Shown here piece after piece: positions 1-9,854 of a DNA stretch of 37,541 nucleotides. A program made the position numbers and the translations under genes. The notes under the pieces were generated by a model. The model searched no databases and had not been told where the DNA came from. It saw nothing but the letters and a program-made list of their open reading frames with translations. How positions within the stretch are numbered: position 1 is the stretch's first letter; each line of letters begins with the position of its first letter. The DNA comes from Isohypsibius dastychi (Eukaryota > Tardigrada > Eutardigrada > Parachela > Isohypsibiidae), in contig JAQIWT010000087.1 in assembly GCA_034696485.1 (NCBI GenBank), positions 1 through 37,541 of the forward strand, given 5' to 3'.

Positions 1-2040
1 AACTTTGATTTGTGATCAAATATCTTGACTTGCACACTAAAACTAAAAAGAAAATGATCAAAGACATCGACTGTGATTTTCACAATCAGAAAAGAGTATG
101 TTTTCGACCAAAAAGCAAGGTTTGTCCACCAAACACACCTGCCGTTTGTTTTCCTGAAAAAGAGAGCGCGACTGATCCTCGTGCTTTAGCCAACTAGAAA
201 AACAATTAATTAACACTTTACCTTGATTTTGGAAAGAAATTGATGGCCCAGGACAAGTTCAAACCAAAGAAAATGCAAAAGGAAAGGACGAGGTAAACAA
301 CAACAACAAACGCTCCAGTGTGGAGTGGTCTACCAGTGGCGAGGCAACGATGACCAAAAGCAAACAAAAATTAGATTCTAGATTGAAATAGTCTAGAAAG
401 AAGTTCGGAAGAAGGAAGGCAAACTGCAGATCCGAGGAAAACTTAAAAACTTAATTTTGGATCGTCCCTCTGACTTTATGACCCCCTGAGCCGTTACCAG
501 GCTTGTTAAACCAGACCCATGCCCATATACTTGAGAACGGCAGTGATAGAATATATATTTCTCGTTCTCGATAGGCTCAGTTAACGTGGATTATGGCCCA
601 AATAAAATACACTGGTATTACATCCCGAGAAAGTATCTTGCCAAGTACAGGGCTCTTGTTAATAGTAAGAACTGAGTATGCAGTACTGTCCTGGTTTTCC
701 TTACAATTTTTCATCAGAAGTTCGCCCAAACGGATGCCCACACAGTGATTCTTCCAAAGGATCCACCTGCCCGATCAGCCAGTTGGAAGCCGCCGGTATA
801 CCTGGACACTTTTTCGTACAAAACGACGGTGAAATCGTCGTATTTGATGTCGACATACCACATGAGGTGATTGCTCAGGTTGGCAACTTTCAACTGAAAT
901 CTAAAATATTGTTCTTGGAAGGTTATCAACTTGTGAGTGTGTGTATCTGCTGCAGTCAACCTCGTCAGCAAGCGATGGTTTGAAGTGGCGCAAATTTCAA
1001 TCATGGAACGTGAAAACGTACTATGAAATCTTTGTTAAATTCAGTTCTGTTTGGAAGCTTTTCTGTCTTACAGTGCAACAACGTCTGGGACCGGCAATCT
1101 CATGATGCTACAACTGATGCAATAAAAACCTTGTATCGTGTATTGACAATGAACAAACGAGAGGTCAACATATATGTTCACCGTTTGAGAACCTGATTAC
1201 ACGTTGAGAAAGATTGGACAGACCGATATTTAACGTACACACAAGCTGAGGTGAGATACAAAATCTGCTCGAGTTATATATCAACTGGCTAATTGTTCAT
1301 AATTTTTAGCAAGATGGTGAACCACTGCTTACTGAACAAGATACATGCAAGTCTACTTTTTTTCTCGAACGAAGTTTGAAAGACCAGTCCCAGCATCAGA
1401 AAACGCTCTGGACAGGAGACGAAGACCTTTGCAGGGAAGTTTCGTCAAACAAGTTCATTCCAGGGGAGTGCGGAGCATGAAGTCACTTTCGTGAAGTAGC
1501 CCGGGCTCCAAAGCTGGAACGAAACCGTGATGCCGGCCAGCAGGATGGAATCTCGCTGCAAGGCTGCGAAAAGAACACAATTGGAAGGTTCAAATGCGGA
1601 GTCGGGAAGTGCCTTTCTAGCTTCGTTTGCAAACAAAGCATGTTGCGGCACAGGCAAGGTTCCCATGACTGTTGTGGTGGGGCACGGAAGTTCAAGAAAC
1701 TGAGACGGAAAATGGGAACAAAGCATCACTGATTCTTATCTCTCATCTTAGTTGCTCGAATGGAATAGTTCAGCAATCGCAGCAATTGAAGTCACATTTC
1801 TTGATTAATCGTTTTATTCCATTATAAAACTGTTGATCAAACCCAAATTTTTTCTTCAATGTTTAATCTATCTGGGATACTCCTGTTGCTGATTCGCACT
1901 TTGTTGAAACAACAGAAAAATCCACCTATTCACTTCACCCATAGAAAATCCTCCTACACCTATAGAACTACCCACTTAACTTTAGCTAAGATTCTGCAAA
2001 TTTCGGACAACAAGTTTCCACAAAAAAACATCATTTTTGT
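1..2040. other. Gene-poor stretch
   Basis: No convincing gene. The longest open frames are about 100 codons, overlap each other on both strands (for example 678-983 plus and 714-1004 minus) and show no motif I recognise. The sequence is AT-rich and non-repetitive at the scale I can see. It may hold small exons of a gene lying mostly outside the window, but nothing supports a specific call. Confidence 0.5.
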
Positions 2041-2043
2041 TGG

Positions 2044-2720
2044 GTTCACGAAAACGAAGTTTGTGAACCCCGGGTTCAAGAAAACGGGGATTTCAAGAGA
2101 ACGGTTACAATTTCAATAATTGTTCTACAAAGGAATCAATATCAAGTCACAAACGTATTTTTGTGAGCAGAGTATAGAAATATACATAATCTCAACATCC
2201 ATTCATTACCAACCCACTTTCACCCACCCATGTTCACCCATACCCACCCAGACCTACCAACACCCTACCCAGCCCAAAGTTCCATCTCGTGGGCCATCCA
2301 CCAACGCCCACCATATGTTCCACGCACCCACGTGGAAACCACCCACGGCCTACCCACGCCCACACACGCCCACCGATTACAAGGTGCCTCTCAAACGTGG
2401 TAAACTGGTTTTAGCTATCCAATTGGTTGATTTGTAAAGCTGCCAAATTGTGTAGAAACCATCACCAGCAATCAAAGCTATCCTGCCGATGAAAACCACA
2501 AAACTATACTTTTTAAGACTGGATCTCACTGTACGGTGGCACTTTGTAGAGGACTGTTCATCAGCAAACAAACTGGCACAGATGAATTTCTTGACTGTGT
2601 TCGAGTATGGATGACATGGAAATTTCAACAGAGTTTCTCTTACGAAAGATACGTTTGGAAGTCCTTGAACTACGGTGACAAGTTTTTTGGACCGGTTCAG
2701 GAAAACGGAGTTTGTGAACC
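2044..2720 (+). repeat. Pair of diverged direct repeats (26 bp core)
   Basis: A 26 bp segment at 2044-2069 recurs at 2695-2720 with two mismatches. Both copies read gttca, then one variable base, then gaaaacg and agtttgtgaacc. Each carries the inverted pair gttca/tgaac, so each can form a small hairpin. Related phrases (gggttcaagaaaacgggg) follow the first copy. These are probably remnants of one dispersed repeat family. Confidence 0.6.
2205..2385 (+). repeat. CCCAC/ACCC-rich low-complexity tract
   Basis: About 180 bp is dominated by variants of cccacc, acccacc and cccatac on the plus strand, with almost no G runs, giving strong strand asymmetry. The units are irregular, as in an eroded microsatellite or minisatellite. 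It falls inside a short Pro/Thr/His-rich open frame (2120-2437), which I take to be a by-product of composition rather than a gene. Confidence 0.7.
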
Positions 2721-2824
2721 AACCTTGAACCTTGATCATTGCACAAAATGAAGGTTTGTGATTCCCGGCTTCAAGGATTCCGTGGGTGCACAATTGTAGC
2801 CGACAAAATTGTTGACTTGTTGAC

Positions 2825-3414
2825 TGTTGATTCAACTAGTAAACGATTTTGCCGGCAGCAGTAGCCGGCAAAACAGTTGACTTATGGAATATCAATGGCC
2901 GAGTTTCGTCAAAGGCAGAGAGAGAATCAACTCTTTTGTCAAACGCAGACAGAATGTCAACTGTTTTGCCGAAGCCAGAGAGAACTAGAACTCCAACTAC
3001 ATTGCCCAACGCAGACAAAAAGTCAGCAATTTTGTCGAAGCCAGACCGAATCCAGAGAAAAAGTCAACAATTTAGCCGAAGCCAGAGAGAATGTCAATTA
3101 TTTTGCCGGGGCGAAGAGGAGTCAACAATTCCGTCAAAGCCAGATACGTACGCAGAATCGGATGAATTGAGAAGGCTGTGAGAGATAGCGGTAAAGGCCT
3201 TGCCAAGGGAGATGCTAACCAGGAATCGGCGGAATTGTTGACTTTCTTTCCGAAAGCGGTTTGGCTTCGGCAAAATAGTTGACATTCCGTCCACGTTCGG
3301 CAAAATAGTTGATTTTCTCTCTGCCTTTGACAAAATTCGGCCATTGATATTCCACGAGTCAACTATTTTGCCGGCTACTGCTGCCGGCAAAATTGTTGAC
3401 TGGTTGAATCAACA
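2825..3414. mobile_element. Foldback (long inverted repeat) element with internal tandem repeats
   Basis: The first ~170 bp from 2825 is repeated in reverse complement up to 3414. Recognisable paired landmarks are tgttgattcaac at 2825 and gttgaatcaaca at 3403, gccggcagcagtagccggc with its complement near 3370, and tggaatatcaatggccga with its complement near 3340. The arms match by roughly 85-90% by eye. Inside, variants of a ~30 bp unit (gtcaactattttgccgaagccagagagaa) recur about six times in one orientation, then in the other. No transposase and no clear target duplication were seen. This fits a non-autonomous foldback or MITE-like element. Short open frames across it are translation of the repeat. 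Confidence 0.85.
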
Positions 3415-4683
3415 GCGTACGAGCAAGCGAACACTCTATGGAAGATACTGGGCAGTTCTTTACTACTTGCCGCTTGACTCAGCTCTGCTGCTTGTTTGTA
3501 CATCTACTGCGTAGATATCTTACCTCAATTTCTTGCCACCATCAGCTACTAGAGCTTTCTCCAGTTCCCTGACAAACTGTTCATGAAGGTTGTGCGTTGC
3601 AAAAAAATGAGTTTGACGGAAACCAAACGGGAATGGACAACTAAAACAAAATGATATTATTAAACTAAGGTTTGAAGAAAGGGGAGGACGTTCTGAATGA
3701 GAGAAGGCATAGGTGTTTGCTTATTCAAAAAACAGACGTCTATATAAATCGGCAGCTGTTCTGTTGAAAACTCATCTTCTGTTTTAAAAATTTTCGTTCA
3801 CAGCAGGAAGATAGCTCTGGATATTTTCTGAAATCGATCTCTTCCACCCTGGCCATCCCTGTGCTTGCAATGTGGGACCATTGTGCCTCATGGTTGCCTT
3901 CGGGGTTGTAAGGCATTGTTTTGTTCAATGACCGGGGAGTGGGTATGTGGTGTAAACGGTGATGTTTCCGCCTCACTCTGAGGTACCATGAAAATATTCG
4001 AAATTGAGAGGGTCGGTCGATTTTTCAATGCTTTGTGGTAGTACCAGTGATGGTTCGTGGTGGAGTGAGTTCCTGATGTAATCTTCAGTTAAGGGTCGTT
4101 CTTGCTAGCTCTTCTATAGATTGCGAATCCAGAACTAATTTTTCGTATCTCATGATGGCTCAATGATATGCACCGCGATTGTTGTCCAACCAAAAACCCC
4201 TTAATGCTTGAGGATTATTCAGAATACCGATAGTTGAACGAGAACTAAATGGTATTTGAAATTGTTATTCATTCACCAGCCCTGTAACAGAGAGGAGTGC
4301 AGAAAAGCATCCGAAGATTAATTGCTATCGAAGACAACTCATCTCACTTTCTTTCTGTCACACTACGTCGTCAGAGTCTTGGGGCAGCGCATGTTGTAAA
4401 CTGTTTCGGCTAATTTCTTCACAATATGCACGAGGCATAAAACAAGATTTACGTAGCAATATCCTCGACAAATTTCAGGTCTTCACCTATCTCGTTTTTT
4501 GAATAACTTCTGAATTAAGGTGTGGCATCCTGAAGAACTCTGGATATTTTGCAAATTTAATGTTTCATGTTTACTTATTTTCAATTTTGAGGTGAAATTG
4601 ATCCAAATTTATGTTCTACCATCCCCACGGGAGAAAACAAGCGTCGGGTTTTAGAAAGCTTTTGAAGAGTCAATCCCATTGGT
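3415..4683. other. Gene-poor stretch
   Basis: No supported gene. The longest frame is under 80 codons (3740-3976, minus) and has no recognisable domain. I see no repeat or RNA gene signature here. Confidence 0.5.
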
Positions 4684-4698
4684 CCCCCCCCCCCCCCC
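4684..4698 (+). repeat. Poly-C tract (15 C)
   Basis: Fifteen consecutive C residues. Such tracts are prone to length error in assemblies and to slippage. A second C-rich tract lies at 5426-5453 and a G7 run ends the window at 37535-37541. Confidence 0.95.
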
Positions 4699-5300
4699 GT
4701 TATTCAAAACCTTAGGCCACACCTCCCATAAACTCACATGTTAAGAAGATGTTGAAACCTCTGACCCTCAAGCCAGCCCTCCCCAACCCCACACCTTATC
4801 TGCCTTGCTGCGAAGGCCTACACCTACTGCAAATCTTAAAGGCAGCAGTAGCAGGCAGTCAGGGTAGGCTGTATGATTTGAGCAGCTTATCATGTTCATG
4901 CCAGTTGTTGTGGTTTTCTTCCTGTCCAAAATTTCATCTGCCAGCATGGTCCAAATCCCGTCATCTCTCTTTCTTGCAGATGAATCATACGCCTGGAACG
5001 TGACCTTCGTATTCCCGCTCAACAGCGCCATGAACCCGATTGTGTATTCCTAGAGTTGAAGTGAATTTCGAGCTCGTCTTGTATATGTCACCGGTTGAAA
5101 TCAAGTGTATATCATCGCTTTGAAACGACTTCATGTGTTTCGACGTAAGCTCCAAAGCGTCCCAAGTTACTAAGCTCGCATTACCGGAAAAACAAAACCT
5201 GAATGGCGCGGGAAACGTAAGCTTATTGGATCAACGCAGAAAGAAACATTTGAACCTCGCAGGATTGAATCATTTTCATTTTCTTGCTCGCAGCGTTTCC

Positions 5301-5413
5301 ATCAGAAGCTCTCATTCGAAAATGTGAAGCCACCATCAGAAGCTGTCTATCGGGACCCACCCCCTCCCCAATCAGAAGCTCTTTTTCAAAAAGTGAATCT
5401 ACCATCAGAAGCT
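5301..5413 (+). repeat. Four-copy tandem array, ~35 bp period
   Basis: The decamer atcagaagct occurs at 5301, 5335, 5371 and 5404, a spacing of 34, 36 and 33 bp. Between copies, fragments such as tttcraaaatgtgaa recur, so the unit is about 35 bp and diverged. It is followed directly by a C-rich tract. The short Ser-rich and Pro-rich frames covering it are not convincing genes. Confidence 0.75.
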
Positions 5414-5425
5414 CTTTATGGGAAA

Positions 5426-5453
5426 CCCCACCCCCACCCCCCCCCCCTCCCCT
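5426..5453 (+). repeat. C-rich tract
   Basis: A 28 bp stretch of C interrupted by single A and T bases. It is low complexity with no other signal. Confidence 0.8.
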
Positions 5454-6370
5454 GGTTTGTTTCACACGGGTATCAACATTAATTATCGTAATTTTCACCG
5501 CTTTGGCATTCCTTCTTCAGAAAAGAAAGAAGGAGCAACATATTCTGTACAATTTCAAGAGGGTTGTTCGGGTGTTTTCTTTACAGATTTCTATATTGCG
5601 AAGAAACCTCAACCACTTTCACTGACGAGCGAGATCTTGCCTTTTGTCTTGTAAATCTTGTAACATAAGCGTGTAACATCTTGCTTACATGTTCATATGT
5701 CACAAATTTTGCGAGAATCTTTATAATTTCGGGAATTTCTTGTTAAAATGAGCGAGAAATCCATGATTGAAATAACGTTCAGAGAATTGTGCACAACAAG
5801 TAACAGAACAGTTCGATCAGGCATCTACTGTTCAATCGCTCACTTTTCTCGCGACTAGATCGAATGTTGCTAAGAGTTTTGATTGTAAGAATTTTGATCA
5901 CACTGGCATTTATCCAAGGTTTGTGGAGTGGAGAGCGGGGAAAGCAAAGCCAGATCAGCCACGGTGGAGGATTTCACTAATTTGAGAGCTATGATGATCA
6001 GCATCGTGAAAAAAATGATTCATAGTCTTTATTGTGTTAGTATAACGTCACAACTGTGAATAATAAAATGAGGTATGATCGCCGATCTGTGAGTGATTAG
6101 AATATCCAAATGACGGAAATGTGTTCACTTTACACTATGAATAGTAAAGTTTTTATTACAATAATAATAACGTTTTTATTACAATAATTACTGAATACGT
6201 CATTTTTGGCGACGAAGCTGCACGTTGATTTAGTAAAACGGCAGCGGAGCCTCTTTTTGACTCTCCAGCTGGTGGCGTCCACGTCGCGAGAGTTGGGTAC
6301 TGTGTTTTGAAGAACACTGCCAACGATTAGCAAATAGGGGCAATAATGAATAGTGTATTTCGTACTTCCA
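5454..6370. other. Gene-poor stretch
   Basis: No supported gene. It is AT-rich, with a short local repeat near 6150-6190 where gtttttattacaataat occurs twice. Confidence 0.5.
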
Positions 6371-6420
6371 AAAAGCCTGGCCCGGCCCAGCCCGATGGTG
6401 ACGTCACGGGCCGGGCTTTT
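6371..6420. repeat. GC-rich imperfect palindrome around TGACGTCA
   Basis: A GC island in AT-rich DNA. Left arm aaaagcctggcccggcc and right arm gggccgggctttt are near-complementary, and the 8 bp palindrome tgacgtca lies between them at 6399-6406. TGACGTCA is the consensus CRE/bZIP site. Here it may simply be part of a hairpin-forming repeat. It abuts the tandem duplication at 6419. Confidence 0.65.
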
Positions 6421-6480
6421 CCAGAAATGTGAAATCCCATATAAAAAGATTTCCAGAAATGTAAAATCCCATATAAGAAT
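6419..6480 (+). repeat. Tandem duplication, two 31 bp units
   Basis: Units 6419-6449 and 6450-6480 both contain ttccagaaatgt, aaatcccatata and a purine-rich tail. They differ at only a few bases, indicating a fairly recent tandem duplication. Confidence 0.85.
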
Positions 6481-6840
6481 GTCTCCATAAGTTCATAAGT
6501 TTCTGTGGGCATACAAAAAGTGGTCTTGATTGATTTCTTGATTAAATTCACTAGATCAGTCAGATTTTCGATCAAAAAGTACTTTTTTGAGTGCTCACAA
6601 AAACTCTGTTTTACGTCAAATCGGTCCGAAAAAATTAAAACTCAGGTAAAACATGTTGTTTTACAATATTTTGTGGTGGGAATATGACCCGGTTCCATGA
6701 ATCGGTCAGGAAAACTAGTGGCAATCTTGACGGACGGACCCCTATGTTAAGTCTATCGAGGCAAACTTGAAGGTCTTTACTGGTTGGTTTTGTGTACTCG
6801 ATCGAGAGCTTGCGTAGGTTGGTTTGCTCGAGATTCTGAG

Positions 6841-6848
6841 CTTGCGAG
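6841..6848 (+). repeat. Target-site duplication of the hAT-type MITE (left)
   Basis: The 8-mer cttgcgag directly precedes the element and is repeated exactly after it at 7365-7372. Eight bases is the duplication length typical of hAT transposases. Confidence 0.92.
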
Positions 6849-7364
6849 CAGTGTTGGGCAAATAAAGTGAATACCGACGGGTAGATCTACTTTCGGTAGA
6901 ATTGGATACAATTTTACCTTTACTCAAGTAAAAATGCTCTACCGAAAAAAATACTGTCGGTAGCCATAATTTTACTGAAGTTGTACTTTACTTCTCGGTT
7001 TGTTCTACTCTACCGAAAATTTCACAGTTCTGTATAATATTTTTGAGATATTTCATCTTTGATATGCAAATGTGTCAGATCAATGACTTTTACTTAGATT
7101 CCGAGGTTTTGAAAGCACGTTGTAGACACTGCCGTTCTCGAGGTTCAATGTACCGCATGTTTATTTCCCTATTTGTTTGGTTATGAAGGCAGTTAATATA
7201 TCGAAAGAATGAAAGAAAATACTGTGTTTCGGCATTTTTTTTGGATCCACTTCTACCGAGGTTCTACCAGAGTATTTTGTGATAACTTTCACTTCTACCG
7301 ACAGTAGAAACAATCTACCGATTACTTCACTCGGTTGATTTTCTTCTCTACCTGCCCAACACTG
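6849..7364. mobile_element. Non-autonomous hAT-type element (MITE), 516 bp
   Basis: The element starts CAGTGTTGGGCA at 6849 and ends with the exact complement TGCCCAACACTG at 7364, flanked by identical 8 bp duplications. CAGTG-type 12 bp terminal repeats plus 8 bp duplications are diagnostic of the hAT superfamily. It has no transposase frame. Inside, variants of tctaccgaaa and ttcggtaga recur in both orientations near both ends, giving an extended, imperfect subterminal inverted repeat of the kind hAT transposases bind. Confidence 0.93.
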
Positions 7365-7372
7365 CTTGCGAG
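7365..7372 (+). repeat. Target-site duplication of the hAT-type MITE (right)
   Basis: Exact copy of cttgcgag found at 6841-6848. The surrounding DNA (6790-6850 and 7420-7500) carries related phrases such as gattctgagcttgcgag and gattctgagcttgtgag, so the MITE landed inside an older degenerate repeat. Confidence 0.92.
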
Positions 7373-7801
7373 CCCTACGTTGTTATGAGGATGGTTTAAG
7401 ATTAATGTATTGCAGCAAGTCGATTCTGAGCTTGTGAGCGCGCGTTGCTTTAATGATTTTGAATATCAGATTGCCTGGTTTAAATAGTTCGATCGGGAGC
7501 ATGATTGGGGGATTTCATAAATTGTTCTTCATGAGCTCGAAAACTGGGAATCTCGGTTTGTACAATTGGACAAGCTGAAGCGAGAATTATTTTTGTTTTT
7601 GAATTATCTTTGGCTTAAGAAAAAATGTTCAAAAGTGACTTTTGGACGCCGCTTTTTATAGATTTGTCGGTGTCCACTCCTTTTGCTTAACCGGCCACTT
7701 CATGGCTGCGTCAAACATTGATGAAAGACCAACTCATTTAGTTATTCACCACAAACATCTCTTAATCGATTTTGAAGCCACTACGGTCAGGCAGTACTGC
7801 T

Positions 7802-8270
7802 TCAGTAAATGCTGAAGCCGCAGAACCGAAACGGTGCAAATTCAAATTGGTATGCAAGGAAACGCTCGCCTAAGAATTCTCCGAAGATTCCAGGAGAAAA
7901 TTCACGAGCCATCGGCATCCAGTCTGTATGATTGAGCGATTTGCTGGACAAATCGATTGCGTGTGGATGTGATTGTTTGATTTTGTAAAGCGGCATCGCG
8001 ACTTGTGATTTGGCGAAATTTTGTGTGGTTTGCTTTATGCACCAGGGCGTAACCAGATTCTTTAGGCGTCTCCCGGAGTTCTTGGACTGTCTTGACACAG
8101 ACTCCTGACGGAATTCCGATGCATGTGACATTCTGCATCGCCAGGATGAAAGCGTCACTCTCAACACGGAAAATCTTCATGAAACTGTACATGAATCACG
8201 ATTGCATATTTTGCAATTGAACGAATCCCGAGAGCACTTGCGTATCCGGCTTCACGTTCGTCTGCGATCA
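7802..8270 (-). pseudogene. Decayed coding region, unrecognised (minus strand)
   Basis: Two overlapping minus-strand frames of 121 codons (8167-7802) and 96 codons (8192-7902) stay open through the same DNA. A third frame upstream (about 8270-8165) reads as protein-like sequence containing IADEREAGYASALGIRSIAK. Frame changes within one continuous protein-like tract suggest a gene broken by small indels rather than several genes. No family recognised. Which frame was coding at each point is uncertain. Confidence 0.3.
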
Positions 8271-8639
8271 CTGTATAATGCAGGAGATTTTTAACTAGTA
8301 AAATCATTTGAGTGTGAAAAAAGCGTAAAAAACGGGTTTTTTGAGCTGCCTTTTCTTAACAATCGTTCCCTGCTGTGTTTAATTGGAGTGGAGGTAACAT
8401 GTTCGCTTGAACAATCCACATACTTTAACAAACCAGACAAACCGCCTGTAGGCCACACTTCTCTACGCACCAGACAGTGGCCGCTCACACGTTATTGGAT
8501 GATTATTGAGCGGGCCAGTCATGGCACCGGTCATTTTTTCTCGCAATGTGCCGGCCGAATCTTAGGGCAATTCATCAAGATTGAGACTGAATCGGCTAAA
8601 ATACCGTGACTTCCACCCGCCTCGGCGAGAAAAGTCACC

Positions 8640-9231
8640 TTGCCTCATTTGGAACTTGATCAGTTCACATTTGACGAGCCCCGGATGTTGCTTCCATCTG
8701 ATGCTCTTCCATTTTCCGCTCTTATTTTCGGCGGCCATTTTCTGACGTTCACTTTTCTAATTTTGGGGAAATATTCTGGTGAGTTGATCATTTCTGAATT
8801 GTTTGTTCTGTCGTCAAAATACTTCGCGGCTCGTAGACGATGTCTACCTCGTGGTGAGTTTTCTGAGATTTTCCAACATTAATATCTGATGAACTTTGAG
8901 TATTATTTTCCCGCCGTATCAAATTTCGCCCAGATTCCGCTCAGCGTCAGAGAATCGTTGACTCATAATAAACTGAAGAAACCCGAAATTTCGAGTATTT
9001 TTATTGCTGCGGACTTTACCTGATATACAGCCGATCCGAATTGAGTTTGATAGAACTCCGGAATTTTTTGATATTCATCCGTGCATCTTTAAATCCTTCT
9101 CTTGAAATTCTGATGAGGTATGAGAATATTTCTCTATGTTTGTAGTTCTGCATGTTTTTTACTCTTTCCCGAGTCGTTCTTTTCATTTTTTCCGCCATTT
9201 TTGGCGGAAGAAATTGTTCCATCTGAAGCCA
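8640..9231 (-). pseudogene. Candidate spliced gene fragment, unrecognised (minus strand)
   Basis: Several minus-strand segments look like exons: an ATG at 9231 opening a short Lys/Gly/Ser-rich N-terminus (begins MASDGTISSAKNGGKN); a segment near 9085-9017 ending CAG/gtaaag; a segment after a cttcag acceptor near 8965 (FIMSQRFSDAERNLGEI); and an open stretch without an ATG at about 8880-8670. Short gaps with GT and TTCAG boundaries fit small introns. I do not recognise the product, and in-frame stops argue for decay. The same strand continues to the fragments at 7.8-8.3 kb, so they may be one gene. Confidence 0.3.
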
Positions 9232-9239
9232 TCTTGAAT

Positions 9240-9854
9240 TTTAACTTGATTGTGAAGAGACCGTCATCCAAACAGATGGTTTTGCCATGCAGTACTCCTA
9301 AGGAAAGTGCGTATCATTGACTATTCACCAAGGAGCAGATATGACACTCAGTGACTTTCTTGTTCTCGGCTATTTTTCGGATGAATATTCTCTAAAATTA
9401 TTTCATCGAATTTCCCAATTCACACTAACTTGCTTGTTTTGATGTTATAATTCATACACAAAAAATCTGGATGGTCAATGAAATAACGCTTCGTTCTCTT
9501 GAGCTCTTCTTTTTTTAAAAAACTGGCTACTGCACTACAATCAACTTAGATCACACAGCATCTATTTTCCGGTACTCTTCTTCTTATTTCGTGGAATTTC
9601 GACGAATTCTGTCAATACAACCGACAATTTTCCAAGAACAGTGTCCATTGAAACTGATGAAAAGTGAATTATAATGACTACTGATTGAAAAAATTGAATG
9701 GGCAGACCCGTGCTTATAACACTAGGTAACTTTGAAAAAATAAATGGAGGGAGAGGAAGAAAAGCAAAACAGAAACAAATAGCCATCGACCAGCCAAGAA
9801 GATTGAGCGACAAGGCTTATGAGCTGACCCCATGAATGCAGTTGACAAACAAAA
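9240..9854. other. Gene-poor stretch
   Basis: No supported gene. One hydrophobic 83-codon minus frame (9813-9562) has no ATG-supported start that I trust and no recognisable domain. Confidence 0.45.

Noticed and set aside
678-983. 101-codon plus-strand frame with Cys-rich end
   Set aside because: A 96-codon frame is open on the opposite strand over the same bases, and neither shows a motif or splice context. Likely chance.
2836-3390. Four overlapping Gln/Ser-rich frames on both strands
   Set aside because: They translate the internal tandem units of the foldback element. The same peptides appear on both strands because the DNA is an inverted repeat.
5284-5654. Ser- and Pro-rich frames
   Set aside because: They cover a 35 bp tandem array and C-rich tract; composition explains them.
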